From Armillaria gallica (taxonomy: Eukaryota > Basidiomycota > Agaricomycetes > Agaricales > Physalacriaceae), in the NCBI GenBank assembly GCA_037576215.1, contig JBANDB010000008.1, positions 1,488,001 to 1,552,000 on the forward strand: a stretch of 64,000 bases of DNA, in the 5' to 3' direction. The notes beneath the pieces are model-generated. The model was not told the origin of the DNA, did not search any database, and saw only the letters and a program-made list of their open reading frames with translations. Both the position numbers and the translations under genes were made by a program. The stretch's first letter is position 1. The number at the start of each line of letters is the position of its first letter. Shown here one piece after another: positions 38,238 to 50,470 of this stretch.

Positions 38238-41200
38238 TTAGATCAACAGACCCCACAACGTCCGGAACGTAGGCGCAGCTTCACGCTTTGAAAGCGCAGT
38301 GCCGGGAGCCGTGTAGAGGTTGGCACGATAGCTACCACCGCACTGCTGAGTTGAGTCGCCTATAAAATTGGGTAAGAGACCATATTATGGCAAGGCGTGG
38401 TGTATTCAAACTCGCCTTGGCAGGACATATTACAATCGCTAGAGGATGTGGACGAGCCAGCTCCCCCAGTGTGGTACAATGTGTTACCGCAGAGACATTG
38501 GTACGAGTACTCCGTAGCGGCCATTGTGAAACCAGCAGCGGAGCATGAACTGATACAAGAGTTTGTCGTAAGCCCGGAAATAGTGGTGAGAGAACCACGG
38601 AGGAGGCGATCTGCGCTGTCGGTATAGCATCCTTGACTTGTCCACTAGAACACATGTCATTGAGATGGCTGAGTGAAGACGAAACACGGTACATACGCTG
38701 CTCGCACTAGTTCCCTTGGCGTACACACTTAGATGCCAGGAGCCACCACATATCTCGCTGTTGTTTCCGTCGCAAGGAACCCAGCACTGGCTCGAATCGA
38801 CAATTGCGCCAGAAGCCCCGTTTTGAGTAATAGAGTTGCCACAGTAACATTCCTGACTACAAGTATAACCACATGGTCAGCCCAAGAGCATTTTTATCTG
38901 TTGTTGAACGTACGCATATTCCGTTGCGGCGTAGGTGTAGTCCCCACAAAGACTCTGGCAGACCTCTGCCGTCATGCCTGATTGTTTATAACTGGCACCT
39001 GTGAGTGCACGGCCTGAAGGACCCTCGGCAATACATCCATAGTAGGAGAAAGCTGAGCTGCTGGAGGATGAACCTGAATCTCCCTTGCCCCAGAGATTCA
39101 GAACCCAGGGACCACCACAAGGCTGGCTCGAATCGCCGTCGCACATGACACTGCAACTGCTGGAGGATATAACAGCGCCGCTTGCGCCGTTGCTTGTATA
39201 TGAATTGCCACAATAACCTGTACAGATATTAGCCAGACCGACACAAGCAAGAGCTATTTCCTACGCACACTCTTTGCTGAAGAGAGTATATCATGTCAGC
39301 GATAGCGCTATTTCGAGGGATGACGCGGCTTACCCGTACTCCATGCCTGCATAGTCATAAGCGGAACATAACGAAGTGCAGATTGCTGGGGTCATTCCAT
39401 CTTGAACGTAGGAAGGCCCTGAGAGCGCACGACCAGTCGTGCCTTCAGCAATACAACCAATTGAATGCCAGGAAGTTGACGTCGAGGTAGCAGCTGCTGT
39501 TGTTGACGTTGCCGTAGTAGACGTAGATGAAGTCGATGTTGCCGTCGTGCCCGACGCGGCTGAAATAATGAAATAAATAAAGAGTTCACATAAATGTAAG
39601 ATAGGCTAACTAGCAGCACCCGCATAAGCATTGTAATTATCTAGAATCGACCGTCAGCAATTAGAGCTCTGAGAGTATTTGTTAGAAGTATTACATTGAG
39701 ATGGATTTGCGACGTAAGTGAAATCAGTAGCGGTCTTGTCGATGACTGTCTGAGAGTTTTTGACCATTTTGACGGTTATTTGACCATAATCCATTGGAAT
39801 CGAGAGCTTGGTGACACCAGCACCGACGCTGAAGGTTTGAGAAGAGCCACCGATCTGCAAAGTGACCGACGCGGACGATGTCGCAAAGACCAAGGCCCAT
39901 AAATTGTCCTGAATGAAGACGTCAACGGAGTTTAACGTTTCGGGGATATCTGGTGAACATACTGTTGTCCAGTCCCAACCAGTTGGCTTCCCGAGGGAAT
40001 CGGCGTTTGCGTTTGCAGCATATGGATGAGGACGGGCCCAGTAGTAAATAACATCTTGCTACACGGAATCGTCATACCGAAGAGAGCACAGGATGGTTTC
40101 ATGAAACTCACAGTAATGGCGGGGTAACTACCTGTCTTAAATGCCGTCATATAATATTGAGACAGATCGTAAAAGACCGTATGGGGGAAGTTCTCAGCCC
40201 AATATGTACCTGCGTAAACCGTAAGTGTCGGATTAAAATAATGTCCTGATTGAACTTACCGTCTGGCTGCGCTCCCTTGAAAGGTCCGAAGCTTTGAAAA
40301 GCGTGAAGTCAGAATCGAGGGTAGCAACAACACCCGGATGCACTGACTAGTCCGACTCGCCGTAATCATTCCTGTCACATTAACTAAGGTTCATCTTGAC
40401 CTGAATGGTGTAAAGATGCTCATACCAGGTTACCATCTCTACAAATGTCAACTGGTCGCGCATAGAAATCAATTGCTCCCAGCGATTGGCGATGAGCCAG
40501 TCATCGCCCCGAAGGTAGAAATTCTTGTTCGCCCATGAATAATGAGTACTGTTGGAAAGATTTACGTGAGGATAATCCTGAAAAGCGTAGAATGGCGCTT
40601 ACAATATCCACATGCTGATGGTCGTGGCGTAGCGTGATCCCAATTGGCCCAAGTCTATTTATATAAGACACACGCTTTCATGCTGTAGCGCGGGCAAAAC
40701 TCACAGTATTGATCATCGCCGATCTGGGTTCTGATTAGCGAGGAAACACGAAACGCTACGGAAAACACATACACTCTTATCATAGTTGCCTTGTGGCCAA
40801 GCGCATCCCCAACTATCAAATGAAGTTCAGAAAGGAGTGCTTCAACGACATACGGGAACTAACCAAAGCCAAGAGTCCAAGAAAGACCAGGTTGAGCCGA
40901 AACTGCCCTCCAGACCCCAGATGAAAGGCATCAAGTAGGCATTCGTGGAAGACTGGATCGCCTGCCACCCACCGGTTCCCAGACAGTCGCCGGAGTAACT
41001 AGACACCATAACTTTTCCATTATAGTAGAACTGATTGGGGTGATTCTTAAACTGGTTGATATAGTTAATCGTTTTTGAGACGTCGCATGCAAACGCAGTG
41101 TAGTCGAAAGAGATGAACAATTTCATGTTCGTACCCACAGCCGCTGCATACGCGTCCTGGATTCGCGATAGCTGCCAGTCGTCATTACCTATGTTCAGGG

Positions 41201-41696
41201 CGAGAGCATCGCTAATGTCCAGAGTGAGACAGAGCGTCAATTAGTGAGGTCAAGAAGGAAAATACGTACACGCTGTTGGCGCCGATTCGAGCGATGTCAT
41301 CCGCCCAATCAGATTGGGTATAGGGATATCTATGAACAAACAGAAAAGGTTAGTGATAAAAATCGGAGTGCCAGTGTTTCCAACGTACGTATCTGTTGGT
41401 TGAGAACGACAGATCTGTATCAGTGAAGTGGGGGACCTTGCGCAGAAAAACACGCACTTCCAACAATCTGGTAGGGAAAATTAGTCGAAGAAAAAAATGA
41501 GAGGATGGCGACTTGCATGATGCATAAAAATATACTTCGTATTGTCTCTTTTTTCTAACGTATCGTTACCAGCTGGGACGGGGATGCGTTTTGCTTTTGT
41601 GGCGGAGCTGAGGGAGCCATGACTTCGCTGGGAGAAGTGACCAAGAACCGAGAGCGCAGAAAAGAGGGGTATAAATAATAAATGAGTGACGCGCAT
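38238..41696 (-). CDS. Secreted alpha-1,3-glucanase (GH71) with three C-terminal WSC domains
   Basis: GH71 enzymes hydrolyse alpha-1,3-glucan, a fungal wall polymer. The start at 41696 gives a signal peptide (MRVTHLLFIPLFSALSVLGH); an upstream ATG at 41810 would bury it. The catalytic domain includes YIFMHH, a DALALNIGNDDWQ segment, LFISFDYTAFACDV, FYYNGKVMVSSYSGD, FIWGLEGSFGSTWSF, GCAWPQGNYDK, LRGDDWLIANRWE and a WNDYGESD segment split by an intron. A beta-sandwich-like segment (LQIGGSSQTFSVGAGVTKL) follows, then Thr/Ser-rich linkers and three WSC domains. Each WSC has the GCxxE...GRALxG, C..LC and CYCG/CLCGN pattern, for example CGGPWVLNLW and CGGSWHLSVY. About 15-20 short introns are needed. 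WSC tails bind glycans or wall. Confidence 0.88.
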
Positions 41697-42646
41697 GATT
41701 AAAGAGTGTGGGTGGCCTGTTAGCCTGGTACTTGAGGCGGGAAGTCCTCCAAGGAAGTCACCTGCAATAGAAGATGGGGGAAGCAGAAACTTGGACAACG
41801 ACGAAGGCAACGCCCATAAAAAGACTGACGGGAGGACCCCTTATTTATGACAGCCCCTGTTCAGGATTCTATTCTCTTGACCAAAAATAGGGGGGATACA
41901 CACCTGGAACTCCGTTGATCGAAGACCAACTTGGCAACGATTTCATTAGCTTCCCCGTCGTTACGTAGAGGAACCAGGATCATTCAAGACGCAGCAACCA
42001 AATGAGAGTGAAGCCGTGAGCATACCAAAAGCATATAGACGCGTCGTGGCGTACGCATAGCTAGGAAACCTATCATACTGAAGGATTCCTGGGCGCCGAA
42101 TGTTGGCCGAATGGAAGATTAAATACCGGACGTGGACTCGTGTTTTCAGGAGGTGACAATGACATAGGCAGGCACCGGACCTCGGCAGCGCACGCGGGAT
42201 CCCATCGATATCGTAGAGAAAATCTCTAACATGGCGGGACAAGCTTGAAGTATTGATGCGCTGAGGCACGAAAACATGCGCCCGGGTGGGAGTAGCAGGT
42301 ATTTGTCTTTGTTGCTTTTGAGGGCCTTCAGACTCTACGCGTTCCCCGTTCCTTTTCTTTGTTTCCTTAGCAGTTAGAGACTTCCGGATGACTGTGTGGC
42401 AACGCCCGTCGAAAGTGTGTTATCCCATCTCAAACAGTGCTTACCTTGCTCGAGGTTCGACGTAAATCTACTAATTCGATTCTGATCATCTGATACGCCA
42501 GAACGGGACCTCCCGGAATGTGTTGAGATGCTTATCCTTCATACTGGTAACCAAGGTCGTAATAGATACATAGATACTAGATGAATACAATCGATAGTGA
42601 TCTCCAAATTCACAGCAGATGTCAACCTCTCACTCTTAAATCAATA
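41697..42646. other. GH71 promoter region and AFG1 3' region
   Basis: 950 bp without a supportable gene. A 102-codon minus-strand ORF near 41961-42269 has no family features. A TCATAAATAAG motif near 41840-41850 could serve as a TATA-like element for the GH71 gene. Confidence 0.35.
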
Positions 42647-44559
42647 TCACGCAGATGTCTCAGCCCACTCTTTGCTACCCATCTGTACAAGCCTAGAACA
42701 CGCCCTCGCAAAGGCAAATATCTCTTCTTCACCCGAAAACATTGAGCTGGTGCCGATATGTTGATCCGACAGGCCCTGTGAGAAACGAGTAAGATAAGAT
42801 CACGGGCATTCGTGTAAACCAGGGACGAACCAGATCATCCATAACGCTCCGCATATGCTCTGACGGGCCTTTGCCCGCATCCGCCTTGTCACTGGAAAAT
42901 ACTTGATGAATAGGGACCTCCGATGTGACAAAAAGTTTCGTCTATCAGCAGAAGCTCGTCAGGAACATAAAAGAAAGAAAGAAAAAACAGTATGCACCCT
43001 GCTCTCGTAACACGCGTCGATAAAAGTAATAAATCTTCTGGCTTTGTCCTTGCTATCCAACCCCATCTTGGGAACATCCAACAAGAAAACGGTATGGAAC
43101 ACCTTCGTCACTTCGAGATAGTCAGCGGCGCTTAGTGGTTGTCCGCATAGCTCTTCAAAACGGAACTTGGCTACATGTTGTGTACTCTCTGGTACGTGAA
43201 GCGTCCGGCCCCATATCGTGAGCGGTCTGTTGTGTACGACCGGGTCTGAGGGGTCATGCGATGTAAGGGACTTGAATAACTTATTAATCTCGAGGGCGTT
43301 TGTAGGTGTAAGAGGGTGGTAATAGACTTTAGAGAGGGCACGGGGTATTCGCCGGTAGTCTATCGGACAGTTAATATTCATTTCACAGTCACGATCGGAG
43401 AGTATGCATACCGGTCCCCGAGTCTAAATCGGTCACTTTAAACCGTGACTTAAGGAGATCTATGGCGGGTATGAAGCTCGAACGCTGGATTCCATTCTTG
43501 TAAAGGTCATCGGGATGTCGACTGTGACAAATTGGAAGTCTACAGAGATACTCAACATCAGCTGAACACTTACTTGGAAGTAATGACACAGACGACGCCA
43601 TAATTGAGTAGATTCTCAAGCAGTCGTCGAAGTATCATCGCATCTGCGATATCGGTGACCTATGCGAAAACGTGTCAGATCAAACACGGTCCGGTGGAGC
43701 TGATTTGGATATGTACCTGAAACTCATCGAAGCAGAGAATGTTGGCTTGACTAGCGAGGTCACGCGCAACAGGTATGATTGGGTCCCCGCCTTTGTGTCC
43801 CATTGCAATCTTGGCTGCATGCAGTCGTTTATGAACGTCTATCATGAATGCGTGGAAATGGACGCGTCGTTTGCGGTTCAAGTGAGAGGGCAAGGTATTG
43901 TAAAATAGATCCATGAGCATAGTTTTCCCCGTCCCAACATCACCGTACAGATATAAGCCCTTGGGTACATTTTCCGGTGGCGATGAGGGCGCTGTATCGT
44001 TGCGAGAGGAGAACAGAGACAACTATCAACAAAGTAAGACACTGGTGAGACCGAAAGAGGGTAACACGCACCAGGGAGGTGAAAGCAGGGAAGTCTGGAA
44101 GGAGCGGTGGGGAATAATGCAGCAACTCGTCGTGTAGGTCCTGCAACTTCTGAATTATCCTTGTCTGATGCTCGTCACCTCTGAGAGCCCCGATATCTAT
44201 CAATCTACGGTACTGGGCGAGCGGTGGCGGGGGATCTGCTACAGGGTTTGTCGTAAGAGTTACGTGGTGTTGAGAACTGCAATCAAAGACTCACCTCTGG
44301 TTGTCTCTGTTGACACTGTGGCCTGGCCCAGCGCTCTGGCCCCGCTGGCGTAAAGCTGCTCTTCCGCCGGTGTGGCCTCTATCGCCAGGGTTGAGGTTCT
44401 CCGACCTTTGGGACCTTTGATACCAATGGGCTGCGGCTGTGACGTCGAAGGTGAAGGGGGACCGGATAGGGAACTGCTGCACCTTATTGAACTTCGAGAC
44501 AGAGCTCGTCGTTGGTACCGCGACGAGGAGACGAACGACCTCGCTGCTCTCGACGACAT
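42647..44559 (-). CDS. AFG1: Mitochondrial AFG1/LACE1-type AAA-like ATPase
   Basis: AFG1 helps turn over mitochondrially encoded and imported respiratory-chain subunits. The start at 44559 gives an Arg/Ser-rich mitochondrial presequence ([20 protein letters not shown]). Next come [20 protein letters not shown] and the Walker A loop in [37 protein letters not shown] and Walker B in [18 protein letters not shown] follow. [18 protein letters not shown] and [14 protein letters not shown] are family hallmarks, then [19 protein letters not shown] and [17 protein letters not shown]. The C-terminus includes [20 protein letters not shown] and ends at 42647. About eight short introns are needed. It is divergent from UreF across 148 bp. 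Confidence 0.9.
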
Positions 44560-44707
44560 TATCCTAGATGGGGGGCTCCGGCAATGGGAGAAACAATCAA
44601 ATGTTCTGCATCGGTTCCCGACATCATGATGATGATTCAGAACGGAGCTAAATGCGAGCACGTGCGGGGGGTGGATCGGGAGCCACCGGAACGATGAGCT
44701 CGCGGTC
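44560..44707. promoter_or_regulatory. Shared divergent promoter, AFG1 / UreF
   Basis: 148 bp between the start codons, with no TATA box seen. Inferred from layout. Confidence 0.4.
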
Positions 44708-45583
44708 ATGAACGGCGACGACGAGACATATATCCTGCTTCTGCTCTCTGATAGCAACCTCCCGACTGGCGCGTTCGTGGCCTCGTCGGGGCTCGAGTCG
44801 TACATGAAGCATGGATTCGGATCCAACGACCCTACGACATTCATTCGCGACAGCATGGCGTCCTATGCACGCAGTGCGCTGCCATTCGTCTCCGATGCTC
44901 ACCGTCTTGTCTCTCTGTACCGCGAACTCGAAGCTGATCAAACGCCGTCAAAGCTATTGTCGGATATCGCCACCCTCGAAGAGCTCTACGAAACCATGAC
45001 ACTCAACCACGTCGCCAGACGAGCATCAAAATCCCAGGGAGTCGCCCTTTTGACACTGTACACAAAGGCCCTCTCTCCAACTTCTTCATTCCCGCTAGAG
45101 CCCGACGCCAAGCGGGTTCATGAACGAATGTCAACTTTTTTCGCCCAATTCAAGACGATGGTCAGAAGAGAAGATGCGCGTGGGCATTTGCCAACCTGCT
45201 GGGGAGCATTGACGGCTGCGCTGGGGCTGACTTTAGGCGCGCTCTCTGTATATATACCCACCATTATCTCCTGACAAACATTTACAGAACGGTCCTGCTA
45301 TCTTCACCTCTTCCTCCATGCCAGAAGTCTTCTTTCCGCATCTGTTCGTTTGAATGATGTTGGTCCATATAACGCTCAACAAATTCTACTGCACGCCGTG
45401 CGCCCATTGGTAGCAGCTGAAGCCGATCGGTGTCGTAGTCTGACTACAGGAATAATCCCTCATTTATTAACCGACGACGGTACATTCGATGAAACAATTC
45501 AAGGACCAGCAAATACTTGGCCGCTGGGCGAGATATTAGCAGCCAGGCATGACCTACAGCATTCACGGATTTTTAACAGTTAG
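44708..45583 (+). CDS. ureF: Urease accessory protein UreF
   Basis: UreF forms the UreD-UreF-UreG complex that delivers nickel to apo-urease. The N-terminus LLLLSDSNLPTGAFVASSGLE is the family hallmark, followed by YARSALPFVSDAHRLV and HVARRASKSQGVALL. The CWGALTAALGLTL segment is followed by an intron and RSCYLHLFLHARSLLSASVR, GPYNAQQILLHAVRPLV and a C-terminal LGEILAARHDLQHSRIF. The only splice that keeps the frame and the expected family sequence uses a GC donor at 45237-45238 (intron 45237-45287, 51 bp). The weaker GT at 45248 shifts the frame. Length and domain order are normal. Confidence 0.9.
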
Positions 45584-45666
45584 TTGCATCCAAGCAGCAT
45601 CTCCATCTAGTAACGAAACAGAATAGTTATTCTTCTGCAGTATGTGGATTAACATTGCCAGAAGTA

Positions 45667-47350
45667 TCATCTGCGACCCTTGGTCGGCGTGACTGGAACA
45701 AACATCGCTTCGTCGTCAGAACCAAAACTGTCCCCTTGTGAACCGGTACTCTTCAATAGTAAGATGTCGGGCGAGCTACTCGGCAAATCCCACACCTCTT
45801 CTTCCTCATCCTTTGCCGCCAACTTTGATGAAAAGAACGAGGAAGCGACCTGAATTTGCGAGCTATGTACCTTGCTCAAGCCTAGCCGTTTCTGCGGTTT
45901 CGGTTTCACGGGAGTAGCCTCTACCAGCGTCACACCCTCGTGTATAGGTTTGGGTATCACTGGCTTTGGTTGTTCCTTGGTCACTTCCTCCACTTTGGGC
46001 TTCGGTTTTGCTTTGAACACCCTGGACATACTGACTTCCCGGTTCAACACGCGTTTCTTCGAGTTTGCACCGACACTCTCGGCACGCTCTCGCTCCTTCT
46101 CCTGGGCAAGAGAGACAGACAGTGAACGCGAGCGTGAGCGAGCCAGTGATCTGGCCTGTACTTCTCGAGCTGAAGAAGACACAACCGACAAGGCAGGAGA
46201 GGGATGCCGTTCATGGGCATTGTCGGCAGTCAGAGTTCGAGCTCGTTTGAGTCGAGGGAGAAGCCCATTTTGCGCCTGAGTCTCCGGTGATGGAGAACGA
46301 CCTGAAGAGTGTGAAGCTGTTTCGTCGTCTGAGAACATGGATGTGCGGAAAATCTTGGAGTGAAGGAGGGAACATTGGTCGGGGAGGCTTGTCTTAAACC
46401 TAGAGAAAATTAAAATGGGATGTACGGTGACTCGACGACAACTCACTGAGGCTCGACAACGTCACGAAAGAAGCGTTGTATCCAGTCAAGCTCAGCCTCC
46501 TTGTCTTTGGAGAAGATGCAGACGACTGTTCCACTACATTTATCAATTGCCACATTGACAATTTGTCCATGAATGCTTCCAATCTGTCTTCTGTGGTCTG
46601 AATTAGGGTACGAGACGCGTTTTTACGTGGCGATTGTTTCTTTCTCTTCCGAGACGGTGATTCTGAAGGTGGTGGTGGGGGTGGTGGACCAGGCAACGAC
46701 AGAATGAGAAGATGGAGTAAGATTTGAATAAGCACCCTATAAATAAGTGAATAGAAAGATGATGGAATCGAGTGGTTGACATTACTCTCGTCTCTCCATA
46801 CGCTCCAACCATTTGTTCCGCCATTTCTCGTTCATCCATAACTCCTCTGCATGTTCAATGGATCCAGGACGAGACTGACCCTCGCTCTCGTCGGCCTTTT
46901 CGTAGCTCAGAGCATACCACATCATCGTCTCTTCAATCTCGCCATCCCCTCCACCATCTGACAGAAGTTGCGGTAGGTCAGTGTGGTATTTGTTGGCAGA
47001 TGAGCGGCTCGTCAACAGTAATGACGATATCAGCACGTGTAAAGGATGTGTCGTAGGCTGGGACGAAGACGCGATATTCACGCGTAGCAGGCTCGGAATG
47101 AGGAGCGTTAGTGGCATTATCGACTATAAAGAAAGTTATTTATCTAGGGCTTCGCTTCACCGAGAATGAAGGACGAACAGACCTCTGGCAGCCAAAGAAA
47201 TTGTAGGTACGTTCGCTGGACATACATATCAGGGGTCTCGTTGGCGATGTCAGTGAATGGGTAGTCCTTTGATAGAGTTTTTGCGTGAGATTCCGACCAG
47301 TTCACTTGGCTGGGGGCGAGCCTGAAGGCAAATGAGGAAATTTCCGTCAT
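45667..47350 (-). CDS. SLD3: Probable DNA replication regulator SLD3 (Treslin/TICRR family), frame-disrupted
   Basis: SLD3 recruits CDC45 to origins after CDK phosphorylation. The product starts at 47350 with MTEISSFAFRLAPSQVNW, and a 59-bp intron follows LQFLWLPE. A helical core includes LLTSRSSANKYHTDLPQLL, WMNEKWRNKWLERMERRE, LIQILLHLLILSLPGPPP and LEAFMDKLSMWQL. The core ends DWIQRFFRDVVEPQ and FKTSLPDQCSLLHSKIF, which fit the SLD3 domain of filamentous fungi. The C-terminal 260 residues are disordered, Ser/Arg/Lys-rich, with VLNREVSMSRVFK and many S/T-P sites. A single-base frame break lies between LSMWQL and the DWIQ block, near 46535-46546, with no intron that explains it. The identification is from motif memory, so it is moderate. 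Confidence 0.62.
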
Positions 47351-49245
47351 GGTAGTTGCAAGCGAAGAGGTGTGACGTGCCGCCGGCTATTTCATCAAGA
47401 TCATCAACGACGATGCACCCCATTCATAGTCGTCTAACGTATCGCGCTCGACACTGACTTCGCACTTATTGACAACTTACCGCCTCGACTAACCGAGGCG
47501 CTTCTACAATTATGGTGCTGTCGTGCTCTCAGTGCGGAGGGAAACCAGTGAATATGATTACTATTCGTCGATGACTTGGGACGATAAAGCCACTACCGTC
47601 AGAACGCTTGTCAGCGTGGATAGAACTATTCAGGTTCTACACCAAGCAAATGTCGTCGTCAAATGGACAAGCGACAAACGGCGGTCTCAAAATTCTTGGA
47701 TATTTTTGCAGCGTGTTGGAACGCAAACCATATTTCTGGATTGACTCTCAAACTTCAGACCGGTGTAGGAACAGCGGAATGCGGTGAAATTCCGAATCTT
47801 GCAAGCGCACCGCCGACTTTGATCAAGGCCACACGTTCGAGGAGTCTCGTCAAGACCATAAATAAGGCCCTGAACCCCACATTGTGCCTCGTCCCCTCAC
47901 GATTATTTTCTTATGGATGCATTACGGGATACTATGGCGCACACTATTTCAATCGGATGTTACTGCATACAGGTAATTTGAACTCGTCCCCTTGAAATGT
48001 GCTATTGATAGAGCTTGATATAATGCTTCCAAAGTCTGGAATATCATGGACAATTGAGGCAGCATTCTAGAACACTGGGCGTCCTTCAGCCCATCACTAT
48101 ATATTCAATACCTTCTCAGAATGTTTCTTACGCGACAACAATCATGCGGCTACAACAGCTGCCGTTTTGACGCCCACTGTTCAATACGAAAAATGCACGG
48201 TCGACGGTCGTACATGAAGAAATACTCCGCGTTGTCACCTGCTTGACAGGATTCAGGTATAGTCCCACCATGTGGAATTCTAAAAACTTACTAGACTTGG
48301 GTTAGGCTAGCTGTACCCTTCGCATACATTCAACAAGCCCGTGGCAGGAGTATGGGCCAGGCGTACCGAAGTTGGCTATGTAGAACTCTGAAAAGTAGTT
48401 CTCACCGGTGAGCTAAAAAAACGAAGATTTCTTGGCGTCAGATTCCCGATTCACTGCCTCATGCATCCCTGGCGAGACCAATGATTGCCGCGCGATATAC
48501 TGCTCTTTCGTTCCTTTGCTCTTAATCTCAACCTTTGATTCTTGCTTCCACCCTTGGATCGACAATCATGGGATGTCATGCTGTGCCCGAAGACAGTTAG
48601 AAAATTGCGGATGTGAGTGGTAGATCTCTTCACGAGTACGCCGTTCATGTTGTGTGATCGTCGTTAAGGTAAGGTACGACACGTTACTCCCGCATCATCG
48701 CACCAAAAAGCTGGGTGTTAGACCCGGCGCCGAAACTGATATGAAAATTCATATTGGAACCTTTTATAAAGAAACTCTCCTAGTGACTCCGACGGTCGCG
48801 GGCACCTTTAAGATTAGCAAGATCGTTACGCCATACAATTTTAACAGCCGCGTCAAATTTGACACTAAAATTTTCCAGAGTTCCTTGACTTGCTATCTTT
48901 TACTTTTCAACTCACTTTTTCCAGTCGATTCATTCGAAATCCGGGAGCCTGCGTCACGGTAATGGTGGGAAGTTGGTAACTAGGGCCTCGCGACTGCGGT
49001 TTGAGTAGACGAGTTGATCTTCCATGACGGTAAAGAGGCAGTGCAGGTGCGCCGGCCCAATGCTTAAAATCTTTTCCGTGGTCATTGAAGTTTCTATAGT
49101 TATCATCTGTCCCAGGTACTAAGCGAAGCTGCTAGCGGCGACCTCCTCGAAACGCAGCAAAATTTGCCAGCCCTCGTGGGAATAATTGGTATCCGGATCG
49201 GCATTGGAGTCATGAACCTTGCAAACGTGTTAGAGGGACATAGCG
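47351..49245. other. 1.9-kb region with no supportable gene
   Basis: Several 60-110 codon ORFs occur on the plus strand (about 47,520-48,000 and 48,650-48,960), but none has recognisable motifs. No pair can be joined into a convincing protein even when single-base indels are allowed. It should contain the promoters of SLD3 and of the Zn2Cys6 regulator. Confidence 0.4.
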
Positions 49246-50470
49246 ATGCGACATCATTCGAAAACTCGGACTGGGTGCAAGACGTGCAGACGTCGTAAAA
49301 TCAAGGTATGCTGCGATTTCAACGGTCCGTAGCCGCGCCTAATACACTTTCACCGGCACTGTAGTGCGACGAGGAATCTCCCATTTGTAATAACTGCACA
49401 AAGCGGCAGATCGAGTGCATATGGGAGCGGGCTGAAGATAAACGCCCCGCGCCACTGGCGGTCGGGTCACACAGAATGCCGTCTACGTCGGGTCAACCTC
49501 CTCCTGAAGGAGGTGACGTACTCGATATCCTTGGGCTGGAGCTCATACACCATTATACCAGCAGCACATGCTTCACGTTTTGTCGCGACCAGGCCAGAAC
49601 CGAAATATACAGGTCCAAGCTCCCCACGCTTGCCTTTCATGAAGGAACTCATTCCTCCTCCATGCCCTTTTGGCCGTTTCTGCCCTACATCTTCATTCTC
49701 TTCACCCGACATCTAGCAGATACTCCCCGGCGGCCAAAACGCATTATGCACGGGCTCTTACTGGAGTCAAGGCTGTCTGGTGCGAAGGCCACTCCTCCAC
49801 AGCAGACCCCAACGCGGTGTTCCTGACGTACACAATGCTGATTGTATACGGCCACGCTACCAACACGCCGCCACTCTGCCAGGAAGCGTCCAAAGATTGG
49901 CTCACCGTCCTCCGCGTTTTAATGACGTTCGGACAAAAGTGGCCACTAGATCACGATATTTCAGTTTCTTTTGACTGGGCATTTCTCCTACAAGATATAA
50001 ACGAGCCCACCGACCCCGCGGTACGATTTCCGGACTCCCTCGCCGATCTTCCATTCCCACTACCGGGATCACCGGATATCGAGGAAGTGCAGAATCCTGT
50101 GGCGTCCACGGCGTACCAAGAATGCGTCTCTTTGCTGAGGCTTGCGTGGAAGGCGTCTTTTCACCCACAATACCAGACGTACACCCTTATGGCGTGGTTC
50201 GGGCGCGTACCCATGACGTATTTGACATATCTTTTTGAACGAAGGCCCCGGGCGTTACTTATCATGGCACATTTCTGCGCGATTTCAAAGAGGGCCGAGC
50301 AGGCGTGGTGGTCGAAGAAGGATTGGGACCAGATTATTCCGAATCTAAGGAATGAGGTTGGGGTGAAGTGGGAGAAGTTCATGGACTGGGATACAGCCTG
50401 TCGGAATCCGACTGGTGCTAATGCATTACGAGATGACTGTCTTTCTATTTCTTGGCCCGCGAATGCATAA
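49246..50470 (+). CDS. Zn2Cys6 fungal transcription factor, frame-disrupted
   Basis: The start at 49246 gives an N-terminal binuclear zinc cluster. MRHHSKTRTGCKTCRRRKIK is followed by an intron (about 49,306-49,364) and CDEESPICNNCTKRQIECIW, supplying six cysteines in the CX2CX6C...CX2CX6C-like order. A short linker leads to LGLELIHHYTSSTCFTF, the start of the middle regulatory region found in sterol/UPC2-like fungal regulators. The continuation with FLLHALLAVSALHLHSLHP is in another frame. The break is near 49641-49646 (GAAGGAAC), where one missing base would reconcile them. The rest (LTYTMLIVYGHATNTPPLCQ, then a helical tail) runs to 50470. It is a nuclear DNA-binding regulator by family, with unknown targets. 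Confidence 0.78.

Noticed and set aside
41961..42269. A 102-codon minus-strand ORF upstream of GH71
   Set aside because: No motifs and no splice partner; it lies in a promoter-like spacer.
48654..48962. A 102-codon plus-strand ORF
   Set aside because: No recognisable motif and no neighbours to join; likely chance.
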